From Rhodothermaceae bacterium (GTDB lineage Bacteria > Bacteroidota > Rhodothermia > Rhodothermales > JAHEMB01), in contig JAHEMB010000003.1 of the NCBI GenBank assembly GCA_024643915.1, forward strand, positions 7,637 through 22,167: a stretch of DNA of 14,531 nucleotides, in the 5' to 3' direction. Below, one piece after another: positions 6,246 to 11,702 of this stretch. How positions within the stretch are numbered: the first letter of the stretch is position 1; each line of letters opens with the position of its first letter. The position numbers and the translations under genes were made by a program. Below the pieces are notes generated by a model. That model did no database searches, was not told the origin of the DNA, and was given only the letters and a program-made list of their open reading frames with translations.

Positions 6246-7223
6246 CTACCCGAGGGCCTGCGCGAGGCGCCGGGCCGTCTCTTCATACGGACGGAAGCGG
6301 CAGCCCAGCTCTTCGACGGCCTTGCGGTTTGAATAGCGGTAGAAGCGGGCCGTGGTGCGGGCCGTCTCGCGGGTGATGAGGGCGCGCGTGCCCGTCAGCC
6401 GGGCGAAAAACTCGGAGACGGTGCCGGCGGCGAGGGCGAGGCCGGGGGGCAGCCGCAGGCGCGGCGGCGCCACGTCAAAGGCGTCGGCGAGGGTGTGGAG
6501 GATGATCTCCCATGACAGGTTTTCGCCCGCGAGGAGGTAGCGCTCGCCCGTGCGCCCGTGCTGCATGGCGAGGCGATGGCCGGCAGCTACATCGAGGACG
6601 TCCACCACGTTGGTGCCCCCGGCGGGGATGCCCGGCACGCGCCCGTCGCGCACTTTCTCGGCGAGCCGCCGCGTGTTCTCCCCCGGCCGCGCTAGACCGA
6701 AAATGAGCGACGGGTTGACGAGGACGGCGTCCAGCCCCTCGGCCAGGCCCCGATGCACCTCCAGCTCAGCCAGGTATTTGGAGCGGGCGTATTCGCTGTT
6801 ATGGGGCGATTCGCGCCACGCCGCCGTCTCATCGAGGGCCGTGTCGGTCCGCTCCGTCCGCCCGAGGGCAGCGATGCTGGAAGTATGCACGAGCCGCTCG
6901 ACCCCCGCCGCGAGGGCTGCGTTGACGACGTGTGCCGTCCCCTCGACGTTGACGCGGTGAAGCCGCGCGCGGTCGCTCTTCCCCTCGAAGCTCAGATAGG
7001 CTGCCGTGTGATAGACCTGTCGCACGCCCGCGAATGCCGGCGCCAGACTCTCCGGATCCGTCACGTCGCCCACCACGTGCTCCACCTGCTGCGCTGCCTT
7101 CCCTAGCAGGTCGAGGTTGGACGCGGCGCGGCGGAGGATGCGCACGTCCTCCCCCTGCGCGACGAGCTGCCGCACAAGCGTCGAACCGACCAGTCCCGTG
7201 GCGCCCGTTACCAGGACTTTCAT
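6246..7223 (-). CDS. NAD(P)-dependent epimerase/dehydratase (extended SDR, HpnA/dihydroflavonol-reductase-like)
   Basis: The product from ATG 7223 is 325 residues and opens with MKVLVTGATGLVGS, with the Rossmann GxxGxxG at 7-13. The catalytic residues of extended short-chain dehydrogenases are present: Ser115/Ser116 in VHTSSIAAL, and Tyr145 and Lys149 in YARSKYLAE. The segment GIPAGGTNVVDVLDVAAGHRLA followed by GERYLLAGENLSW resembles the HpnA/dihydroflavonol-4-reductase-like group. HpnA homologues occur in hopanoid clusters, but no hopanoid gene is here, so the substrate (nucleotide sugar or other keto/hydroxy compound) is open. A longer in-frame start at 7289 is rejected because its extra 22 residues come from the intergenic repeat. 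No ribosome site is visible; the octamer array touches the ATG. Confidence 0.92.
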   Translation of the reverse strand: MKVLVTGATGLVGSTLVRQLVAQGEDVRILRRAASNLDLLGKAAQQVEHVVGDVTDPESLAPAFAGVRQVYHTAAYLSFEGKSDRARLHRVNVEGTAHVVNAALAAGVERLVHTSSIAALGRTERTDTALDETAAWRESPHNSEYARSKYLAELEVHRGLAEGLDAVLVNPSLIFGLARPGENTRRLAEKVRDGRVPGIPAGGTNVVDVLDVAAGHRLAMQHGRTGERYLLAGENLSWEIILHTLADAFDVAPPRLRLPPGLALAAGTVSEFFARLTGTRALITRETARTTARFYRYSNRKAVEELGCRFRPYEETARRLAQALG

Positions 7224-7224
7224 A

Positions 7225-7264
7225 ACGTGAGGACGTATGGGGGTGTGGAAGAGCCAGGGAGTCG
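7225..7264. repeat. Intergenic octamer array abutting the epimerase start
   Basis: On the + strand five consecutive 8-base units can be read: ACGTGAGG, ACGTATGG, GGGTGTGG, AAGAGCCA, GGGAGTCG. On the coding (minus) strand the array reads ...CCACACCC CCATACGT CCTCACGT and ends one base before the ATG, leaving no room for a ribosome site. The word CATACGTCCwCAC is shared with the array at 7938-7950 on the other side of the biotin carrier gene, 12 of 13 positions by eye. Confidence 0.65.
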
Positions 7265-7280
7265 GGGATTTCTTATCCCC
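7264..7280. repeat. Perfect 6-bp stem-loop between biotin carrier and epimerase genes
   Basis: GGGGAT (7264-7269) pairs with ATCCCC (7275-7280) around the loop TTCTT. It lies 16 bases after the biotin carrier stop (leftward). No T-run follows on either strand, so it is not a convincing terminator. It could stabilise the 3' end of the carrier mRNA. Confidence 0.5.
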
Positions 7281-7296
7281 TTCCCCCACTCATCAG

Positions 7297-7794
7297 CTAC
7301 TCGAACTCGATCAGGAGAGCCTTCTTGGCTACGGCCTCGCCGGGAGTGGCGTGGACGGCCTTGACGGTGCCGGGGGCGGGGGCGCGCAGCTCGTTCTCCA
7401 TCTTCATCGCTTCGAGCACGACGAGGCCCTGGCCCTCTTTGACTTCCTGCCCGGCTTCCACCAGGACGCTCAGCACCAGGCCCGGCATCGGCGCGCGGAT
7501 CTCGCGCTCGGCGGCGCCTGCGTCGGCGGCCATGCCGAAGCGTTCGAGGAGAAGAGCCTTCTCGTCCTTCACCTGCACCTCCACCTGCCGTCCGCCCAGG
7601 GTCACGCGTAGCCGCCCGTCGCCTACCGGCTCCACCACGGCCTCCACGCTCCGGCCATCGATCAGCAGGGTGTAGCTACCCTCGCCGAGTTCGGCCGCGT
7701 CGTATTCGAGCGGCGCGCCGTCCATCCTCAGGCCCGCCCCGTCGAAAACGAGGTCGAAGGTGCGTTCGCCGACATGGGCGCGGTAGGTACTCAT
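7297..7794 (-). CDS. Biotin carboxyl carrier protein (biotin/lipoyl attachment domain)
   Basis: This 165-residue protein carries the biotin attachment motif EAMKM at 128-132, so Lys131 should be biotinylated. It sits between the two half-barrels IRAPMPGLVLSVLVEAGQEVKEGQGLVVL and ELRAPAPGTVKAVHATPGEAVAKKALLIEFE. The N-terminal 95 residues (STYRAHVGERTFDLVFD... LLIDGRSVEAVVEPVGDGRLRVTLGGRQVEVQVKDEK) are the small beta domain typical of the carrier part of acyl-CoA carboxylases and methylmalonyl-CoA decarboxylases. In Bacteroidota such carriers are often stand-alone and encoded next to the carboxyltransferase. Here no carboxylase subunit is adjacent, so the partner is encoded elsewhere. AGAGGAG lies 8 bases before the ATG, the best ribosome site in the window. 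Confidence 0.95.
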   Translation of the reverse strand: MSTYRAHVGERTFDLVFDGAGLRMDGAPLEYDAAELGEGSYTLLIDGRSVEAVVEPVGDGRLRVTLGGRQVEVQVKDEKALLLERFGMAADAGAAEREIRAPMPGLVLSVLVEAGQEVKEGQGLVVLEAMKMENELRAPAPGTVKAVHATPGEAVAKKALLIEFE

Positions 7795-7809
7795 CGGGAG
7801 ACTCCTCTG

Positions 7810-7951
7810 GCGAAAAGCGAAAATCTCGTTGGGCCGCTTCGCTTTGCGGCTCCTATTGGCGAACTTCACGGGGCCTGACAAATCAAGGAGATTTGTCAGC
7901 GTGTGAACGTGTGGACGAGGGAAAAGCAGCTTTCGTTCATACGTCCACACC
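7810..7951. repeat. Divergent intergenic region: inverted heptamers, 10-bp hairpin and inverted octamers
   Basis: Three structured parts lie between the leftward carrier gene and rightward aat. First, GCGAAAA is repeated twice (7810-7823), and AAAGCGAA (7814-7821) pairs with TTCGCTTT (7838-7845). Second, CTGACAAATC (7875-7884) pairs perfectly with GATTTGTCAG (7890-7899) around the loop AAGGA. Third, octamers CGTGTGAA, CGTGTGGA (7900-7915) are answered by CGTTCATA, CGTCCACA (7934-7949), and GTGTGGACG (7909-7917) is the exact reverse complement of CGTCCACAC (7942-7950). Promoters for both genes must lie here or between the blocks, but I see no convincing -7/-33 pair. Confidence 0.75.
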
Positions 7952-8010
7952 GAAATCTGCGTCAGCGAATTTCGACAGAAGATACAAAGAACGCCCGTCG
8001 CTACGGACCC

Positions 8011-8604
8011 ATGGCCGATGAACTTACGCCGGAGTTGCTGCTGTACGCCTACCGGCACGGCCTCTTCCCGATGGCCGATCCTTACGAAGGCGACACCGTC
8101 TATTGGTTCGCGCCGGACCCGCGCGCCATCCTGCCGCTCGACGCCTTCCACGTGCCCCGATCCCTCGCGAAACGGGTGCGACAGGAACGCTTTGAGGTGA
8201 CGACCGACCGGGACTTCGAAGGGGTGATGCGCGGCTGCGCCGACCGGCCCGCTACGTGGATCTCGGAAGAGATCATTCAGGCGTATGTCGCGTTACACGA
8301 ACGCGGGTACGCCCACAGCGTCGAGTGCCGGCGCGAAGGGCGGCTGGTGGGCGGCATTTATGGCGTGGCCCTCGGCGGCGCGTTCTTTGGCGAGTCGATG
8401 TTCCACCGGGCGCGCGACGCCTCGAAGGTGGCCCTCGTGCACCTCGTGAGGCGGTTGCGGCACGGCGGCTACGGTTTGTTCGATGTGCAGTTCGCCACGC
8501 CGCACCTGCGGCGCTTCGGCCTCGTTGAGATCCCGCGCGCCGCCTACGAGCGCCGCCTCGCCTACGCCCTCACCCTGCCCGCCTGCTGGGACGGCGAGGA
8601 TTGA
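8011..8604 (+). CDS. aat: Leucyl/phenylalanyl-tRNA--protein transferase
   Basis: Aat moves Leu or Phe from tRNA to the N-terminal Lys or Arg of proteins, marking them for ClpS/ClpAP in the bacterial N-end rule. From ATG 8011 the protein is 197 residues and has the family landmarks in order: YAYRHGLFPMADP (12-24), YWFAPDPRAILPLDAFHVPRSL (31-52), TWIS (82-85), GVALGGAFFGESMFHRARDASKVAL (118-141) and FDVQFATPHLRRFG (157-170). The frame is open 36 codons further up, but homologues begin at MADELTPELLLYAY. It is a little shorter than the E. coli enzyme (about 234 residues). No strong ribosome site is seen. ClpS and the Clp proteases are not in the window. Confidence 0.96.
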   Translation: MADELTPELLLYAYRHGLFPMADPYEGDTVYWFAPDPRAILPLDAFHVPRSLAKRVRQERFEVTTDRDFEGVMRGCADRPATWISEEIIQAYVALHERGYAHSVECRREGRLVGGIYGVALGGAFFGESMFHRARDASKVALVHLVRRLRHGGYGLFDVQFATPHLRRFGLVEIPRAAYERRLAYALTLPACWDGED

Positions 8605-8617
8605 ACCCGTTGCCTCC

Positions 8618-8656
8618 AACCGACAAACTGACATCCGACAAACCGACAACCAACAA
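8618..8656 (+). repeat. Heptamer array ending inside the start codon of the DUF1460 gene
   Basis: Units of 7 bases with occasional 1-base slips run CCGACAA(A) 8620-8627, CTGACAT 8628-8634, CCGACAA(A) 8635-8642, CCGACAA 8643-8649, CCAACAA 8650-8656. The last unit supplies the A of the ATG at 8656. The array replaces any ribosome-binding site. It has no inverted partner in this gap. Confidence 0.85.
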
Positions 8657-9564
8657 TGCGGCATCTGACGTTTCTGCTCGCGTTCGTGCTTTTCATCACC
8701 CCCGGCTGCGGCGGGGAGGCCCAGGCACCGGAGCAGGCGCCCGTGCGGCAGACGGCCCTCGAACAGCCCGTACCCGAGCCGGACAGCACCACCAAACGCC
8801 TTTTCGCCCAGGTGATGAACTACGCGCGGGAGAACGACCTGCACGAGCGGCCCCTCGGCGAGATCATGCAGGAACTCGGCCTCCAGTTCGAGGGCAAGCC
8901 GTACATGGCCGGCCTCCTCGATGAGCCCGACAGCGAAACGCTCATCTGCCGCCTCGACGGGTTCGACTGCGTCACCTTCGTCGAGGCGGCCCTGGCGATG
9001 GCGCGGGCCATCCGGCAGCAGGATTATTCGTACGATAGCTTCGCCCTCAACACGCGCGACCAGCGCTACCGGGGCGGCGAGATGGGCGACTATTGCAGCC
9101 GCCTCCACTATTTCTCCGATTGGATCGCCGACAACGAGCGACGCGGCAACGTAGAGAACATCACCGAGCAGGTGGGCGGCGAGCCGTTAGACAAGACGAT
9201 CAACTTCATGACGTCCAACCGCAAGAGCTACCCGCGCTTCGCCACCAACGACACCCTCTTCGCGTGCATCCAGGAGATGGAAGCGAACCTCGCCGACGTC
9301 GAGCTTTTCTACATCCCCCAGCACCGCATCCGCGACGCCTACGACCAGCTCCAGGCCGGCGACATCATCGCCACCGCCACGAGCATCAAGGGGCTCGACG
9401 TGACGCACACCGGCCTCGTCTATAAGCACGACGGCGGCACCGGCTTCCTCCACGCCTCCCTCACGGGGGGCGTCAAGACCGAACCGGACCTGCAAAACTA
9501 TATCACGAGCGTCAAGAAGCAGATCGGCATCATCGTCGCCCGCCCGAAATCTACTTCGATTTGA
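8656..9564 (+). CDS. DUF1460 lipoprotein, N-acetylmuramoyl-L-alanine amidase-like (NlpC/P60 fold)
   Basis: The 302-residue product begins MRHLTFLLAFVLFITPGC, a lipoprotein signal with Cys18 lipidated, followed by a Pro/Glu/Gln-rich linker (20-45). The DUF1460 domain then shows the catalytic Cys105 in RLDGFDCVTFVE, the family signature CSRLHYFSDWIADN (147-160), His251 in LDVTHTGLVY and His266 in FLHASLTGG. Structures of this family have an NlpC/P60 cysteine-peptidase fold with an amidase-like pocket, implying cleavage of peptidoglycan stem peptides or the muramoyl-alanine bond. It would act in the periplasm, anchored in a membrane, in wall recycling or turnover. All expected catalytic residues are present. 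The gene follows aat by 51 bases filled by the heptamer array. Confidence 0.94.
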   Translation: MRHLTFLLAFVLFITPGCGGEAQAPEQAPVRQTALEQPVPEPDSTTKRLFAQVMNYARENDLHERPLGEIMQELGLQFEGKPYMAGLLDEPDSETLICRLDGFDCVTFVEAALAMARAIRQQDYSYDSFALNTRDQRYRGGEMGDYCSRLHYFSDWIADNERRGNVENITEQVGGEPLDKTINFMTSNRKSYPRFATNDTLFACIQEMEANLADVELFYIPQHRIRDAYDQLQAGDIIATATSIKGLDVTHTGLVYKHDGGTGFLHASLTGGVKTEPDLQNYITSVKKQIGIIVARPKSTSI

Positions 9565-9620
9565 ACACAACGGCAGCGTGATCACACGGCGCTACGAGGC
9601 CACCTCGGCGACGGCCATCG

Positions 9621-9670
9621 GTTATTCGTCACTGGTCATTGGCTCTCTCTAATGACCAAAGACCGGTGAC
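9621..9670. repeat. Inverted heptamer array between DUF1460 gene and pfkA
   Basis: Three heptamers on the left, GTTATTC, GTCACTG, GTCATTG (9621-9641), are followed by the pyrimidine-rich centre GCTCTCTC (9642-9649) and three on the right, TAATGAC, CAAAGAC, CGGTGAC (9650-9670). The right set is the reverse complement of the same word (GTCANTG-like). GGTCATT (9634-9640) pairs with AATGACC (9651-9657). Alternatively GTCACTGGTC (9628-9637) pairs with GACCGGTGAC (9661-9670) with one wobble. The flanks 9565-9620 and 9671-9735 show nothing I recognise. Confidence 0.85.
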
Positions 9671-9735
9671 GCTCTCCCAGCCCCTGCACGCTCGCGCACC
9701 ATTTCAACCGGCAGAATCCTTCACCCGTAGCGCTT

Positions 9736-10719
9736 ATGGCCCTCCTCAACCGCATCGGTGTTTTTACGAGCGGCGGCGATGCACCCGGCATGAACGCCTG
9801 CGTCCGCGCCGTGGTGCGCACCGCCCTGGCGAATGACCTCGAAGTCGTCGGCATCCGGCGCGGCTACGCGGGGATGATCGACGGCGACTACGTGGAGATG
9901 GACGGGCAGTCCGTGTCGAACATCGTGCAGAAAGGCGGGACGGTGCTCAAGAGCGCCCGCTCCGCACGGTTCCGCGAGCCGGAATGGCGCGCAAAGGCCG
10001 CCGAACAACTGCGTGAGTCGCACATCGATGCCCTTGTCGCCATCGGCGGCGACGGCACATTTCAGGGCGCCGCGGCCTTCCACGACGAACACGGCCTGCC
10101 AGCCGTCGGCTGCCCTGGCACCATCGACAACGACCTCTTCGGCACCGACGAGACCATCGGCTACGACACCGCCCTCAACACCGCTCTCGAAAACATTGAC
10201 CGCATCCGCGATACCGCTGACGCGCACGACCGCCTCTTCCTGGTGGAGGTGATGGGCCGCGACGCCGGCTTTATCGCCCTCAACTGCGCCATCGGGGGCG
10301 GCGCCGAAATGGTTCTCATCCCTGAGACGTTTACCGAGATGGGCGAGATCAAGGACCGGGTGCTCTCTCTCATGTCCGCCCAGACGCGCTCCTCCATCGT
10401 GGTGGTGGCCGAGGGAGACGAGCACGGCGGCGCCATCCGCATCGAACAGGCCATGCGCTCCGACCCCGCCTTCGGGCAGATCGACCTCCGGGTGTGCGTC
10501 CTGGGGCACACACAGCGCGGCGGCTCGCCCACGGCGCGGGATCGCGTCCTGGCCAGCCGGCTGGGCGCGGCCGCCGTGGAGGCCCTCCTGGCCGGCCACA
10601 CCAACGTCATGGTCGGCGTCTCCGAGAACGAGATCAAGCTGACCCCCATGCGTAACGTGTGGAGCCGCAAGAAAAACATTAACTACGAACTGCTGAAGCT
10701 GACGCAATTGCTGAGTTAG
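9736..10719 (+). CDS. pfkA: ATP-dependent 6-phosphofructokinase
   Basis: This is the committing step of glycolysis, phosphorylating fructose 6-phosphate to the 1,6-bisphosphate in the cytosol. The 327-residue length is typical of group A bacterial enzymes. Motifs are TSGGDAPGMNA (11-21), GGDGTF (104-109), PGTIDND (127-133) with catalytic Asp131, MGRDAGF (173-179) and LGHTQRGGSP. Glycine after GGD, and Gly128 where PPi-dependent enzymes have Lys (PKTIDND), both point to ATP rather than pyrophosphate as donor. The ATG at 9736 has no ribosome site. It lies 66 bases after the inverted heptamer array. Its stop touches the next array. Confidence 0.97.
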   Translation: MALLNRIGVFTSGGDAPGMNACVRAVVRTALANDLEVVGIRRGYAGMIDGDYVEMDGQSVSNIVQKGGTVLKSARSARFREPEWRAKAAEQLRESHIDALVAIGGDGTFQGAAAFHDEHGLPAVGCPGTIDNDLFGTDETIGYDTALNTALENIDRIRDTADAHDRLFLVEVMGRDAGFIALNCAIGGGAEMVLIPETFTEMGEIKDRVLSLMSAQTRSSIVVVAEGDEHGGAIRIEQAMRSDPAFGQIDLRVCVLGHTQRGGSPTARDRVLASRLGAAAVEALLAGHTNVMVGVSENEIKLTPMRNVWSRKKNINYELLKLTQLLS

Positions 10720-10794
10720 CTTTCAGCAGTCAGCCGTCAGCGGTCAGCTTCTTTCTCTGGCTGAAAGCTGACCGCTGATAGCTGACCGCTTTTT
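10720..10794. repeat. Palindromic heptamer array (4 + 4 units) filling the pfkA-ubiE gap
   Basis: From the pfkA stop to the ubiE ATG the gap is fully periodic. Left units CTTTCAG, CAGTCAG, CCGTCAG, CGGTCAG (10720-10747) are NNNTCAG. A centre CTTCTTTCTCTGG (10748-10760) follows, then CTGAAAG, CTGACCG, CTGATAG, CTGACCG (10761-10788), i.e. CTGANNN, then CTTTTT. The two halves are reverse complements of one word. TCAGCGGTCAGCTT (10737-10750) pairs perfectly over 14 bases with AAGCTGACCGCTGA (10765-10778). Confidence 0.92.
10739..10794 (+). terminator. Possible intrinsic terminator/attenuator directly before ubiE
   Basis: AGCGGTCAGCT (10739-10749) can also pair over 11 bases with AGCTGACCGCT (10780-10790), and this stem runs straight into five T (10790-10794), the form of an intrinsic terminator. 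It excludes the 14-bp hairpin that uses 10765-10778, because both use the left arm. The T-run ends at the base before the ubiE ATG. Either it ends the pfkA transcript or it regulates read-through into ubiE; activity is inferred. Confidence 0.45.
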
Positions 10795-11520
10795 ATGAAG
10801 AAACATAGCCCCCCCGTCGGCGAAGTCGAAGGCAAGAAGGAGCAGGTCGAGGCGATGTTCGACGCCATCGCGCCCCGCTACGATTTGCTGAACCGCGTCC
10901 TGAGCCTGGGCATCGACCAGCGCTGGCGAAAGAAGGCGGTGGCGATGCTGCGCGAGGAACAGCCCAAACGCATCCTCGACGTGGCTACCGGCACCGCCGA
11001 CCTCGCCCTCCAATCGCTCGTGCTCGACCCCGAGAAGGTCGTCGGCGTGGACATCGCGGAGGAGATGCTGAGCATCGGTCGGGAGAAAATCGCCAAACTG
11101 GGCGAGGGCGACCGCGTCACGCTTCAACGCGGCGACGCTGAGCGCCTGCCCTTCTCCGATAACCAGTTCGACGCCGCCCTCGTGGCTTTCGGCGTGCGCA
11201 ACTTCGAGGACCTGGACCAGGGGCTGGAGGAGATCCGACGCGTGCTCCGCCAGGATGGCGTGCTCGTCGTCCTCGAGTTCAGCCATCCGCGCGCCACGCC
11301 CGTCAAGCAGCTCTACGACTTCTACTCGCGCCACATTTTGCCCCGCGTGGGGCGGGCCATCTCGAAAGACGAGGGCGCCTACGAGTACCTCCCCGCCTCC
11401 GTCGCCGCCTTCCCTGACGGCCCCGACTTCCTCGAACGGATGCGCCAGGCCGGCTACCACGACTTCACCTGGGAACCCCTCACCTTCGGCATCGCCTCCC
11501 TCTACCGAGGACGCGCCTGA
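10795..11520 (+). CDS. ubiE: Demethylmenaquinone methyltransferase (MenG/UbiE family)
   Basis: The enzyme uses S-adenosylmethionine for the last C-methylation of menaquinone; with no ubiquinone expected in this phylum, MenG is the likely sense. The 241 residues show the N-terminal signature MFDAIAPRYDLLNRVLSLGIDQRWR (21-45), the SAM motif LDVATGTADLA (61-71), VVGVDIAEEML, FGVRNFED (132-139) and the C-terminal GAYEYLPASVAAFPDG (194-209). The ATG at 10795 is the only suitable start and matches family length. It follows a T-run with no ribosome site, so translation start must be unusual or depend on the upstream gene. Its stop codon is followed at once by another word array. Confidence 0.96.
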   Translation: MKKHSPPVGEVEGKKEQVEAMFDAIAPRYDLLNRVLSLGIDQRWRKKAVAMLREEQPKRILDVATGTADLALQSLVLDPEKVVGVDIAEEMLSIGREKIAKLGEGDRVTLQRGDAERLPFSDNQFDAALVAFGVRNFEDLDQGLEEIRRVLRQDGVLVVLEFSHPRATPVKQLYDFYSRHILPRVGRAISKDEGAYEYLPASVAAFPDGPDFLERMRQAGYHDFTWEPLTFGIASLYRGRA

Positions 11521-11565
11521 GAATTGCGGAATTCGGACTTCTATTTTAGGATTTCGGATTTAGAG
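11521..11565 (+). repeat. Octamer/heptamer array touching the ubiE stop codon
   Basis: Units GAATTGCG, GAATTCGG (11521-11536) are followed by ACTTCTAT and then heptamers TTTAGGA, TTTCGGA, TTTAGAG (11545-11565). GAATT (11521-11525) and AATTC (11530-11534) form a small hairpin. The array begins at the first base after the TGA. It is markedly more AT-rich than the surrounding genes. Confidence 0.7.
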
Positions 11566-11702
11566 ATGAGGCAACATGAAGGCTCGGCGAATGTGGGGGC
11601 GGCGGGTGTATACAAAATGTTAAGGTGCAACAGGGGCGCAGGTGGGGCGTACCGGGTTGCCGCAGAGGGAAACACGGGAGGCGACCTGCCATCCCCATCC
11701 GT
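11566..11702 (+). other. Leader region of the TonB-dependent receptor gene
   Basis: This GC-rich leader shows no gene of its own; the receptor frame stays open back to 11625, but the added residues do not resemble a signal peptide. TATACAAAAT (about 11613-11622) is a possible -10 region without a good partner. The pairs GCAAC with GTTGC, and GCAGGT with ACCTGC, could form interleaved short helices. I could not match it to a cobalamin, TPP or other riboswitch. Confidence 0.3.

Noticed and set aside
8293..9108. Leftward open frame of 271 codons
   Set aside because: It is antisense to aat and the DUF1460 gene, both with clear catalytic motifs; its own sequence crosses the heptamer array and matches nothing.
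9736..10719. Pyrophosphate-dependent phosphofructokinase
   Set aside because: GGDG and PGTIDND have glycine at both donor-deciding positions, as in ATP enzymes.
8618..10794. CRISPR array
   Set aside because: Units are 7 bases with no spacers of 25-40 bases, and no cas gene is present.
11566..11702. Cobalamin riboswitch before the TonB-dependent receptor
   Set aside because: AGGTGCAAC and GCCGC pieces look suggestive, but the conserved core order and the B12 box are not found.
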